This document shows, piece by piece, positions 1-12,800 of a DNA stretch of 64,000 nt. The translations under genes and the position numbers were made by a program. Position 1 is the first letter of the stretch. The number at the start of each line of letters is the position of its first letter. The notes under the pieces were generated by a model. It had not been told where the DNA came from, did not search any database, and saw nothing but the letters and a program-made list of their open reading frames with translations. Origin of the DNA: Membranipora membranacea (Eukaryota; Bryozoa; Gymnolaemata; Cheilostomatida; Membraniporidae); the NCBI GenBank assembly GCA_914767715.1, contig OU612072.1:2048001-2112000 (forward strand), in the 5' to 3' direction.

Positions 1-637
1 ACATTGAATAATCTCACTTCACTAACTTACTTCAAAGTTAAGAGCAGAGAAACGAAAACTGCAGCTCCTAATTTTTATCTGAATTTGACAACATAGCATG
101 CAGCTGCTGCGAATCTTATGTCCCGTAGCAAATTTGGGTTAAATCGAGTCACATAGTTCAAGGACTAAACTTGATTGCATCATAGAAATTTGTAATTGTC
201 AATTTGAAGTTGTTCAGCTACCGCAAATCGTGGCACAATATCAAGCCTGTCACTGTCATAATTAAGAAACAATCCAGGAAGATAGTCCAATGTAATGAAT
301 CATTTAGTGCATTGTGCCAAAAGTCTGCATCAGCTGCCAGACCATTGGGAGATAATAATCCCTGATTTGTTTTATAGAGCGAGTCGATAATGGTTATTTG
401 GGAGATTGGTGGAGAAATCAGGGTATTAAAACTGGAGATCTCAATCTGGGAAACAACCAAGTAAAAACATCAGCTGTCGTAGATGTGAAGGTCTGTTAAG
501 AATTTAGTTTTGACCTACTGAGACACTGCTGACCACACAGAAGGTCCATAGCTCTGTGGGAGCAGCTCTATCTGATTAGACGTAAATCTTTGTAAAAAAG
601 ATTTTGTGGAAACATTAAATCTTAATTTTTCAATTAC
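1..637. other. No gene recognised; upstream flank or intron of the aminopeptidase gene
   Basis: No convincing exon or RNA gene is seen here. The aminopeptidase model begins with an internal exon at 884, so its start codon and any N-terminal anchor must lie upstream of the window or in an exon I could not recognise here. Confidence 0.4.
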
Positions 638-639
638 AT

Positions 640-850
640 GTATATACATTTATCGGCAGTCAAACCCATCTCATTGAAACTTTTTTGCTCGCAGCGCCAG
701 AAAAAAATAGAAACAAAAAAACAAACAGAAAGAAAATATTTATATATCATTAATGATGTTGATCAAGTGGATAATATACGGTTGAATAGCAATGTTTTAA
801 ATAAGCAAGTTTTAAATGTTCCAAATATTTTCAATATCAAGTGCTAGAAT
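640..850 (-). mobile_element. 3' fragment of a LINE
   Basis: This segment matches, with many substitutions, the 3' end of the LINE at 54.7-56.1 kb. Shared blocks include the stretch around GATGTTGATCAAGTGGATAA (about 754-773 here, about 54813-54832 there) and the A-rich CAGAAAGAAA block. Both lie in the same orientation, reading as the end of the reverse transcriptase ORF plus 3' UTR on the minus strand. It is a dead, heavily 5'-truncated copy. Confidence 0.6.
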
Positions 851-883
851 CATCTGTAAGTTGACTTCTCACTTACTTGTCAG

Positions 884-3800
884 GTACGTGATGTCAGATT
901 ACCGACATGGTTAGTACCAGTACACTATGATATAGAGATGAAGCCTGATATATACCAGTCAGACCCAGAGGACTTTACTAACACTGGAACTGTGACTATC
1001 AACATGGAGTGTAAGGAGCCTACTAATACAGTGACTATACATGCTAACAAGCTAACTATTACATCACAGAGTATGACTGACTTTGGTAAGGTCTATGTGA
1101 TTAAGCAATACTTTGAAACCCTCAAAATAGTCCTGTCAACTTTCACATATTATTGTTCAAAACGATGAATTATGATTGATTTTTTTACCTAGAAATAGCA
1201 ACAGTTATTCGATATGAAAGCTCTAGGTTTTCTGTAGATCATGTTTTTTCCCGCTGTCATTGAAACACAAATGAAAAAAATGAGTATTGAGGCACTTTGA
1301 TATCAAACCCTCTAGCATCAGAGGGAACAAAATTATACTACGTTTCCTATTTTTAGAAGAAACAAATCAGATGATAATGCAGGATGCAACATTCATTTAA
1401 AAAAAACACATTTTAAATCAAAAGGAGCTTTTAAATAAGTCTGAGGAGGTCTTATTTATCTAAGTGGAGTTGCATTATCCCTGCCGTCTCATTGAGTTGA
1501 ATACTACGAAGAGTAGATCTTGTATCTTCTGTGTAGAGGTGAGTTTTCGATTATGTTGACTACTTTCAACAATTTCAGTTTGATATTTGACCATTTATGT
1601 TGATATTTTGATTTCAGCGGGTCACAGCATATCTCTGAATGCTCCTGTTTATGATAAAGACAGAGAGTTTGTGAACTTTACCACTCCGAGTCTACTGACA
1701 GTTGGAGAATATTATAACATCACTTTGGAATATGAAGGGAAGCTAGACAATGACTTGAAGGGATTGTATTACAGTAGTTACGATGAGGTGAACGCCACCA
1801 CTGGCCAGGCTGAGAAGAAGTATGTCTAAATCTTATATTGTACACCCCCTGTTCCTCATATTATATTGTACAACCCTGAACCTCATGTTTTATTACGCAT
1901 AATTATTAGCATTATATAACTTACAAATGCTCAGTTTACTGACGCAAACAATTTCATACACTCTTTCACGTATATATCACAACCTCATTTGTAGCATATT
2001 AATATTAACTTGTTGGATAGCCTTTTCATGCGGCCACTTTTTTGTTTTGGTTTACCGAACCAAACCAGCCAATCAAAAGACAAAAAAAGTGACCGCGTGA
2101 CAAGGCTACTGGTTGGATACAAGATCTTGTAATCGACTTATTTACAGTAAAGCGGTCACTGTGTGTATTTTGATTTGATGTTGGGTCAGGGCGACAACCA
2201 GCACCCAATCAGAGCCAACACATCAACTAACAACAAGGTTGTAAAGTGTGTGAGGTCTTCTGTTAACATACTAGGTATAAATGAATGAGACAAGCCATTT
2301 CAGCCATATATTTGATTTATAAAATAGGTATATGGCTACAACCCAATATCAGGCCACAGATGCTAGGAAAGCCTTCCCATGCTTCGATGAGCCAGGAATC
2401 AAAGCCACATTCACAATATCAATCTGGAGGAAAAAAGACATGAAAGCACTTTCGAACATGCCTCTGAAGGCGATCACAAGATTGTAAGTGAATAACTTCA
2501 AACATTATTTTTGCTTCAATGTTCATGGCTGTGACGCGATCAGTCGCAACTGATGCTAGAAAAGCCTTTCCATTCTTTGATGGGCCTCAATTGAAAGGGA
2601 AGAATCAAAGAGGTCAAACGTTGATGGCAAACATGCCTATAATTTATTCGATAATCATGAAGATGTCCTTTAATGTGAGTCTTTTGATGGTAAAATCTGC
2701 ATCAAATGGCTAACTAGTAGATGCTACATTTGTGTATTTGTAATCGATATATTTTGGCAGAATAATTTATTTAGTGGCTACAAAATGTGCTTAGAAATTC
2801 ATCTTATCCACTTATTATGGTACACTTTTCAATTTGAATAATGAAATAATGATTTCTTTATGTTATCACTCCAGCACCCTGGTTGTTCCTCCATTGAGAC
2901 TGGGGGTATTTCAATCAAAAACAACCAAAATCTTGTTTGAGCTTCCTCAGTATTACTCACAAATCTCTCACTTTTTGTTGGAACTATACACAATTTGAGT
3001 GAGTGCTTTTGGAACGAATTTGTCTAATTAATAGACCTAGTGAGCGATCATTTTGTGCAATGAGATAGTGATACTTTGTTTTAGTAAGACATCAAAAGGC
3101 CCCACTGATTGTTCCCCCACGAGAAAAGATAAATTCACCACAATAAAATGCTGAGCATGACTAGTTGACCTGTGTTTTTAGCACTTTATGGCACATAATA
3201 TCACTTCAAAAGTGAAATGTTTTTAACAGCCAATTGAAATCATAAACATATAAATATTTTTATTTATTTGGAATGTTTTGGCTCTCCATTATGTATCATC
3301 TTTCCTACTCCCGGCATAGCTAATCTGACTCATGGTTATACTTATTGTACTTGATTATACTTTTTAGTGGGGATAAGAGTGACTGGAGAAGGGACGATTT
3401 TTTGCCAACTGTAAAAATGTCTACCTACCTACTGGCTATGATTGTCTGTGACTTTGATTACAAAGAGAAAACTACAGCAGGAGGGGTAGGTGTGGAAAAA
3501 TGATGCATTTTTCTCTACATCATAGATATATTTGGAGTTAACGTTTCGTTGCATAAGGGATGACAACTGAATATTTTGCTTGCGAGATTGCTTGACACAT
3601 GGCCGGTTCAGAAAGTTTGCCACTGAATTATACGTATAGCTCACTACGTATCTCTTTAGTTCCCACCACATGGCCGACCGATCCCCCCCCCCCAGTAGAA
3701 CAACCCCTGTCAGCATTGAAAGGCAGATAAGTCAACACATCAACTTACCTCTGTCATGGAAAAGACCCTCAGGTTTGATTCCAGCCGAAGTCCAGATGAT

Positions 3801-6800
3801 ATACCCTAGGTAAAACAAACCAAACATAGACCAATAATATCTCGTCTTTCTGCTCTGCAGACAGGGTCCATGAAATTTGCAGTAACCAACTACAATCCCA
3901 AACCAAATAATTGTTATAAACATAAAGTTGACATCACCCTTCTCTACTCACCATGTAATAGTGGTCTAATTAAAAGTGATTGTATTCTACCAAATCCCAA
4001 ATAGTTGAATGTGTCTTGATAGCTAAATAAATGATTGTCACCTGTACCTGTAGGGATAAGGCAGTATACCATTCTCTTCCCCCACACAGATAACAACAAC
4101 TACACAATATCATTGTTGTTTTAGACAATTGTAAGAGTTTGGGCCAGGAAGTCTGCCGTGGATCAGGTGGATTTCGCTCTCGATCAGGGAGTGACTATCC
4201 TAGAATACTTCGAGAGTTTCTTTGATGAAGAATTCCCACTGCCAAAGCAAGGCAAGTGAGGCTATGTTAGCAGTTAACTAAAAAGTTTACCTGTAAATAA
4301 TTTTATCGATATTGAGAAATAATATTGAAGATCCCAGTATGAAAAAAAATTGAAACCAACCAATGTCAACTTACATTAAACCACTGCTGCCACAGCAGGG
4401 CTTTGCCCAGCAGAACCACCAGTCAAAAATTTAAATAGAAAGTTGTGGCATCAAAACAGCCCAGCTGTGACAGCAGTGGGTTGGGTTCCTATTCACAAAT
4501 CACTCTTATGTACAAATGAACAATTCAGTGAGAATCAATTCAACACGAGCAACCATAGATATACCCATCAACTCACCCAGACTTGATTGCAGTGAGGAGG
4601 GAACTCGCCATAACCAACCGGTTGTGGAAAAACGCCCAAGTGAGTATTTTTGAAAGAGGCGTTATTTACTATTTATCATATATGTTGCCTCAGACATTAC
4701 TTTTATTCCACATTCACATCAGATATGATAGCCATACCAGACTTTGCTGCCGGTGCTATGGAGAACTGGGGACTGATCACATACAGAGAAACAGCACTAC
4801 TATATGATCCTACTGTGTCAGCAGCTAATAACAAACAGAGGGTAGCGGTAGTTGTCTCTCATGAGCTCGCTCATCAGGTAATCAGCTGGTACATAATGCG
4901 AGAAGCTTTTCATGTAACACAATCACGAAAATGATATATATATATCTACAAATATCATGGAATGACAAATCACACAATGTCGTCAAATATCATGAATTTT
5001 TAATTTTATAGGTGTGATGGATATTATAGGTTCCCTAATTCAAAAAATCAGAATTCTTATCAATATCAATATAATCAGGGGCAAATAAGCTAGTGTAGTA
5101 AAAGTTTGTGTTACACACAATCTTCCCCATAACGAAAAAACTTCCCCATAATGCGCTCACTCAAACAATAATATAATGGTATAATATGATAGAGGCTGTC
5201 GCTGCACTCCTATAATGCACGGAAGCAGAACCTTGCTGTCAGACAACATGCGAAGTTATGGAGACTTCTCCCCATAAAAGTTGTATACCCTGGAAGGAGA
5301 GAAATTATACTAGTTAAATTGATTGTAGCATTGTTTGTGAAAGCTGTTGCTTCTCGGCCTTTTCGCTCAAATCTTCTGTTTTTTTTACTGAATAGTTCTT
5401 TATTAATTCAAAAAGTTTAGACATTTGCTCCACACCCTCAATAAGATGTTTGTTCCAAATACTAGGCAGAGAAAAATGAATTTAATCCGATGTTTATCTT
5501 CTTGAAGTGGTTTGGTAACTTGGTCACTCCCTCCTGGTGGGGTGATCTGTGGCTAAATGAAGGATTCGCTTCTTATGTCGAGTATATCGGAGTCAACAGA
5601 ACAGAGCCAGACTGGCAAATGGTGAGACTTTACTTTGATTGAATTCCGAGATCACAGTTCAGAATTTTATCATACCTCTTATGGTCTAAACAGAGACTAT
5701 AGATATAGAGACCTTCCACTTGCCATGATAACGTATATAACCGATGCGAACACATTGAAAATTAGGCTCCGCCCCTTTCTGGTGGTAATCGCTTGGAGGT
5801 AAGCGTACCCAGTGCCATGAATTTACTATCAAAAATTTACAAGGTGAATGATTTAGTTGTTTATTTTATAAGTACATTATCACAAAATTCTCAATAATAT
5901 CAACTGGGAAAAATGAAATCTAAGATGTGACTTTTATATAAAATATAGGCATCAAGGAAACAAAATACTTGGTAGATGATAAAACCTATAATTCTGGACA
6001 TTCGAATCAAAATATATATAACTCCTGTTCGCCTGAATGCAGAAAATTTAGCGCTTTGAACAAGATGGGATTTCAATCTTTTGTTGATGACGTTTCAAAT
6101 CTAAGTCATCTGCAATATGACTGACTGAATGTTTATAGATGGATCAGTTTGTGACAGTAGATGTCCACTCTACATTTAAAGCCGACAGCCTGGCCACCTC
6201 ACATCCCATTTATGTGCCAGTACAACATCCAGATGAAGTCAATGAGATCTTTGATAGTATCTCATATGGCAAGGTAAGGATCATATGTAAACAGGTGGGG
6301 GGTTAAAAATGGGGTTAAAATCGCAAGTCTGTCTCGGTCCAAAGACTGAGAAAAAAGCAGTGCCTTAAGGGCACGACCGCTGTATTCGAGGCCGAGTTGC
6401 TCTCAGTTTGCAGGCAGGTAGGAGTACACCAGGGGCGTCAATTGAGCCCAGAAGTAGATAGAACCCAATACCTCCAACGCTTGCGAATTAGACGGCAGGC
6501 ACTATAACCAACTGAGCTACCTCCTACTCCTACTCCAGGTGGTGACAAGTCAATTTATTTTTTTTTTTTTTGCAATTAATTTAGTATCCTGTCAGTACTC
6601 TTTAGGGCATATGAGACAGTGTTTAAAAGTTGAAAAAAAAGATAGCTTGCATTTTAAATGGTAATATTTATAACAAAAATAATAATATAAAATATTATAT
6701 AAGTATTTTCTAAACAAGTTTTTGTCCCGAGTGAAGTTGAATGTGTGATGAAATAGACAGGTGGTGTTAGTAAAGTCATGTTTATCTCTGTCTGGCATCA

Positions 6801-9800
6801 GTGAAAGCTGTGTTTCGATAAGATACTGTCCCAAATGATACTTATATGTGTATTTTTCTGGTATTCCCTTGTCATATAAAAACCAATTTACAAGATAATA
6901 ACTATGTATATTTCTTTATTGTAGGGTGGTTCTCTCATAAGAATGATGAGATTCTTCCTTGGAGATTCAATTTTCCAGGATGCTTTAGGGGTGAGGAAGA
7001 ATTATCATTCACATAAATGTTAACCAACTAAACTATCTCTCTATAATATTTATCCATTTAGTCAGCAGCAAATGTATCTTATGATGACATATTAACTTAG
7101 AGCGGAGGGGTTGCCCCTCCTTCTAAAAAGTGATAACTCTTAATGATTTGAGGGTTCGCAAGTAAATATGATTCTGGGATAAATCTGTAATGTTAATACA
7201 TAGATAGATATATGCTTTGATTGCCTGGAAGAGTGAGTACTGCATACACATCCATACACCTTGGAGTTAATATCCTCCTTCCCTCCGTATGATGTCACAA
7301 TTCACAGTTCCATGTTATCATCCAAGTGCAGACAACCTACACAGAATGATGTGTTGATATTTGTAGGATTACATAGATGACAAGGCCTATGAGGCAGCCT
7401 ACCATGATGACCTGTGGGCAGCTATGCAGACACAGGCAGACAGACAAAATCTCACTGACCAATCAGGAAACCCACTCAACATCAAAGACATACTTGATAC
7501 ATGGATACTTCAGATGGGTGAGTTTGCGAGGGTGGATAGTGGGTGAGGGTAATTAATGGGAGTTACAAGCACATAGTAATTATATATAAATAATAACTCT
7601 AGGCTTGTAACCATAGAGTCAGTATATGCAAGACTCTTATACTGAAGTTCCTATAGTGATGATTTTCATTAATTTTAGGCCAATTCAAACTGCATCATTT
7701 GTTCGATGAACTTCATTAGCACTTTCTATTACACACTTTGCCAGTTTGGTTACAGAAATGGTCATTAAAAGCACAAGTTTAGGAGGTACATATTCCAGCT
7801 AAAGTTACAAACCCCCATCACCATCGCCGTAGCTTATTTTTCGTTTTTTGCTTCATGAGGACAGTGTAGTGTGCTGCTTGATTGTATTATTATTTCCTTA
7901 CGATGTCCCAACTATTATATTTAGGATATCCTGTGATTGATATCTCAGTAGCACCTTCTTCTAATGCTGGTAAACAGAGGCTGACTCTGACTCAGAATCA
8001 TTTCCTTCAGGACTACTCACAGACTCCGGATAAAAAATACCCAAGTCCCTTCAGGTAATTTCCTAACATATGTTTTTACACAACACATCAGGAATCTATA
8101 ACCAGACCTCAGACGCTAGCTCATTCTAATATTACTCAATGACTTGTAGTGAAATAATGAAAAAACCATTAAGTTAAAAGTGACATGTATCGAACTGTAA
8201 CACAAAGTCCGTTGGGCTGAAATGACTATATTCACTTGTTTGATATGAGGGATTTTTATTCCGACCGACTAATTTTAAAATGTTGTTAGTACAATAAAGA
8301 TAAATTTATTATGTCAAATTATTGCCTCTTTTAGCTACACCTGGGATATTCCTGTGAGCTATGTGACCAGTGAAGACCCAAATTTTGACGTTGATCAGAG
8401 CTCTGTCAGCTGGTTCTGGAAAGATGAGGCGTCAAGTGAGTCGGTGTTATTTACCATAAGTTGATTGTTGTATCAGTACACAAGGTTGCTAAGGTTGCTA
8501 AGGTTGAGAGTTTTGTAGAAAGTACATGGGGAATATTCGTTTTCTAATTTACAACTAACATCTGAACCAATAATTGTACTTATCAATGGTACACAAGGTC
8601 CTTGGACCAATCAGACTACAGCCCTGCAGCTATCTGACAGAGGCTACACTAAAGTAGAAGTTCTGAACATGTGGTTGTGGAAGAACCTGGACTAGTAGTA
8701 GGAAAACAGCTGAACAGCTAGCTGGGAAAGAAGACAAAATACATGATAATAAATCTGTAATGCATGTCAAATTTATTTTGTATTTCGTTACTTACAATTA
8801 TGTCTATCATTTTTCTTCTCTATGTTTTTGACTCCTTATGAAAAACATTCTCCGGAATGATTACGGCAGTCAATAAACAAGACGGTTGCTCTCATCACCT
8901 ATTTTATATCACATACAGAGACACTAGAGGTGGCTGATAACCTGGACTGGATGGTGGTGAATCCCAAACAGTACGGATTCTACAGAGTGAATTATCCTAC
9001 AGAGTACTGGCAGAAACTGATCACTACTCAGCAGAACGACCATACAGACATCGATGAGCTAAATAGAGCTCAGATCATTGATGATGCATTCAATTTGGCT
9101 GTGTAAGTTTCAAAGTTTGAAGTTTGTTTATTGCTTTTTCTCGGAAATCCATCCTAATTACTAAGTTAATCATATTGCAATGAGGGCAAAAAAACTCGGG
9201 TAAAATATCTTACAAAATATTAAAAATTATATAGTATATAGTCTCTTTGTCGTTCTGCACATATTTGGGCAGTGTCGTCAATTATAGCTTTACAAAATCG
9301 TTTGAGTCTGTAGTACTTCATATCACAGGTAGGTCATAGTCATCCACTGGTATATCACGGCAATCAGTTAACTGGTTGCCCAATATTCCTGATGTGACAG
9401 TAAGAAAAATTGACAATAACAACAGTACCTCCTACATGAACGTTTGTTTGTCGGCCATTTGTCAATTATACCTGTGAGTGCTAATTGTAATTCCTCTATT
9501 ACCAAATATGTCCATTTGATTATAACACTTCTAGGCCGGGAAATCTGAGTATCAGAACGGCGATGGACACTACCAAGTACCTGAGTAAGGAGAGAAGTTA
9601 CTTCCCCTGGGCAGCAGCCATCACATCACTCCAGTATGTAGATTCTGCTCTAAAGAAGACAGACGCATATGGGGACTTTCAGGTACACTTACTTTGTCTG
9701 AATCTCAGGCCCAGCTTGCCATTTATAAATATCACTTAAATATGGCCTTCTTTGTCAAATCATTGTTGGATGTTGGATTATAATTTTTAACCTTCAGTAT

Positions 9801-12800
9801 TGGTCTGAAAATAATCTTTTGTCATCGATCTCATGTCATACCGTAGACTCAATATTATATTAGGTCTATGTGTCATACATACTTAATCTTACACATCAGT
9901 TGTACTGAACAAATCACCGTTTGTCTCAGATCACTTTTTGACTCATACCGCTCTCGTTTACAGGTCTACTACAAGTCACTGATAAAGCCATTTTATGACA
10001 ATTTTAATGGAGGATGGAGTTTTGACCCAGACAGTAGCATCATTGATCAGTAAGTCAATACGCTCTACCAAATAGATTGCAGTATAGGCAAACCATGGTG
10101 GTCTTATATTAGGCCTACCAACAAAACAATCTCTGAATATGTTAACTGCAGTAACCAATTAGGAAGTAAATTGGTTTTCATAAATGAACAGGAGGATTTT
10201 AATATAGTGATGACAGGCATTTTGCCTATTATGGACAGACTTCATGTAATAGTTCATATAATATATAAACGGGTGGAATGAAAGAGTTCCTAGATTAAAA
10301 TACATGCAGACCTTTAGCACTTACACCTCAGTGTTCTAAAGTCCTGATACACACCATAACACAGACATATAATCAAATACTGATGCCAACCTGGAAGCCT
10401 ACGATTCTTTAGTTAATAATAACTGAGACTCGCACACATGAATGTAATAATTTTCTCGTTATCTTCATCTGCTTGTAGGTATAGACAGGCAGCAGCCATT
10501 AAGAAGGCTTGTGAGTATGATGTTGAAGATTGCAGATCAAGGGCTGAAAAATTAGTGGATACTTGGATAAGGAACCCAGATAACAAGTGAGTATGACAGC
10601 AATTCTGCATCCTCAGGCCAATAAATCTGTACATTAAAAATATTTGTTTGCGACTTTTTGGAGCCAGTAGGAATATTAGAGTAGATGAATCCAAAAGAGT
10701 TTGAGTTGTGGGACAATGTCAATAGAAAATATCTTATGATTTTTTTGTAGCACCATTGCGCCTAATGTACGCGAAACAGTGTACTGCTATGCTGTCAAAG
10801 AAGGAGGAGTCGATGTGTGGGACTTCATCTTTGATAAATTCCAAAAGGAGAACGTAGCTGGTGAGCAAGATAAGCTCCTGAAGTCTCTGGGATGTACAGA
10901 TGAGTCTTCATTACTGAACAGGTAATATCGTGTTCCAGGCTACAGGATAAGTACTTCTTTAGTCAAAGGAGGTTTTAAAATTATCTTGAACTGCGGAAAC
11001 CAGAGGTTGTGACATCTTTAACTGGCCAGTAATTGAACACACCACTTTAAAAGGAAGAGAGCCAATAATTGATAACTTTTTGTTTGACTGCATACTCTGA
11101 AATAAATAATTGTATAATATTTGTGCATGTATTGTTTAACTAGATCAAGAGATTTGCTTCTACATGTAGATCTCCCGATTAATTCCAGTCAAGGTACCGA
11201 AACCCAAAGTACTCGCACCAAACTCTATACCCATGCCTGTAGGAAGCCCTGCTGCTCTTTCACATCAAAGATGCTGACACGGATTGTTTGCAAAAACCTG
11301 TTGAGGACGATTGCCGTGCCGGTATAAAGTCAGGAATGGCTGTTGGTGCCGGGAGTCTGACTTTCACCTCATATATTATTGCTAGCTTCACCCTTAACCC
11401 TGAGACCGCTCCTAACTCCTTGTGTTATGACTGCTTGCAGACTGCTGAGTTATTCTCTGGATGATTCAAAGATAAGAAAACAGGACACATCCACTGCAGT
11501 CAGTGCTGTCACTAAGAATACACTGGGTAAAGATCTCGCCTGGAAATGGATAAGAGATGAGTGGGATACGCTATTCGCAGAGTAAGTTCAATGCTTATGA
11601 ATCTACAAAGTTTATCGTCTTACCTTCAAATACCTAACAGAGCAAGATTATATTGACACATTTTACATTATCATTATCAACTTTCCAAATATACCAGCAG
11701 GGCATTACATACATTGTATACCTGAACATACACATATTCGATGAGTAACAGATAAATTAAGTAACTTACAATCAAGCATGTCCCTAACGAAAAAACAAAT
11801 TGATGATGAGAAATTAAAAGATAGTCAAAATTATAACTTAAAAGATTTATTGCAATCAAATAGGTGACAAATCCATCTTGCTGCCGACATGTTGTAGCTA
11901 ATTGTTACAGGTATCTTTATCGACATGAAGATGTCCCTGAACCACAAGTGGATCGTACTCAAAGTAATAGCGTGTACTCTTTATAGTTCTTAACATTACA
12001 TTGTCAGAGTAATCTATCCATATTATCTTATCACACCTGAGCTAAGGTTTTCCCGGTGGTTTCCTCTACCTAAGGTTTTCCATGTGGTTTTCTGTACCTA
12101 GGTTCAACGGTAACTTTTTAGACAGGCCTGTCACAGCTGCGACTGAAGGATTCTTCACAAAATTTGACTATGATCAGGTAAGATTTAAATCAATATAAAT
12201 CTGATCATATGACAACCGTAAAATGGCTTATTACTTCAAGTTCAATACGTTATTATTTGTAGCAGTTTATTAAATTACTCTTTTGTATAGAAATAAAGGT
12301 TGTTAAAAATATTCAATTCATAGTAGTGACAGGAATCGCTACTCAGGTTTGAGCTCTTGTGGTGTTATTCCCGTGGGAAGCTGCAGATATTGTTTCACCT
12401 ATCAGCAGGCACGTTTAAGCTCATGTACCATAAATATACCTTCTTTTGATTGAGGCCTACGGACAAAGGAAGGAAAATCGGTCGACAGACTGTTAGCGCA
12501 AAGGCTCTGAAGCGCTGATAACCATTGAGCAGTCAAGATAAGCTTGCAAACTCAGTGCATTATTAATACAGATTGTGTACCTTAACTCCAATAAAAGCAA
12601 CAATTTGTCATCTGTTTCCTAGAATAAAGCTTTGTAAACGACCACCTGTCTTTGAATTTGAAACCAGAAATTTGCTGTGTTTTCAGATCGTAGCGTTTAC
12701 AGACAGTGTGGATGACCTTGGGACTGCCACCAGGTCATTTGCCCAGGCTAAGGAGATGACATTAGCGAATATAAAATATCTGGAGCGTAACCTTGATGAC

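Noticed and set aside
218-460. 80-codon minus-strand frame
   Set aside because: No domain, splice signals or codon pattern to support it. It is within the range expected by chance.
6500-6535. tRNA gene on the minus strand
   Set aside because: The A box is good, but the B box is off-consensus and the arms do not pair. The tRNA-like part continues into a repeat body, so it is treated as a SINE.
12420-12545. tRNA-like segment (minus strand TGCTCAATGGTTA)
   Set aside because: Only a partial A-box resemblance. No B box or flanking duplication could be found.
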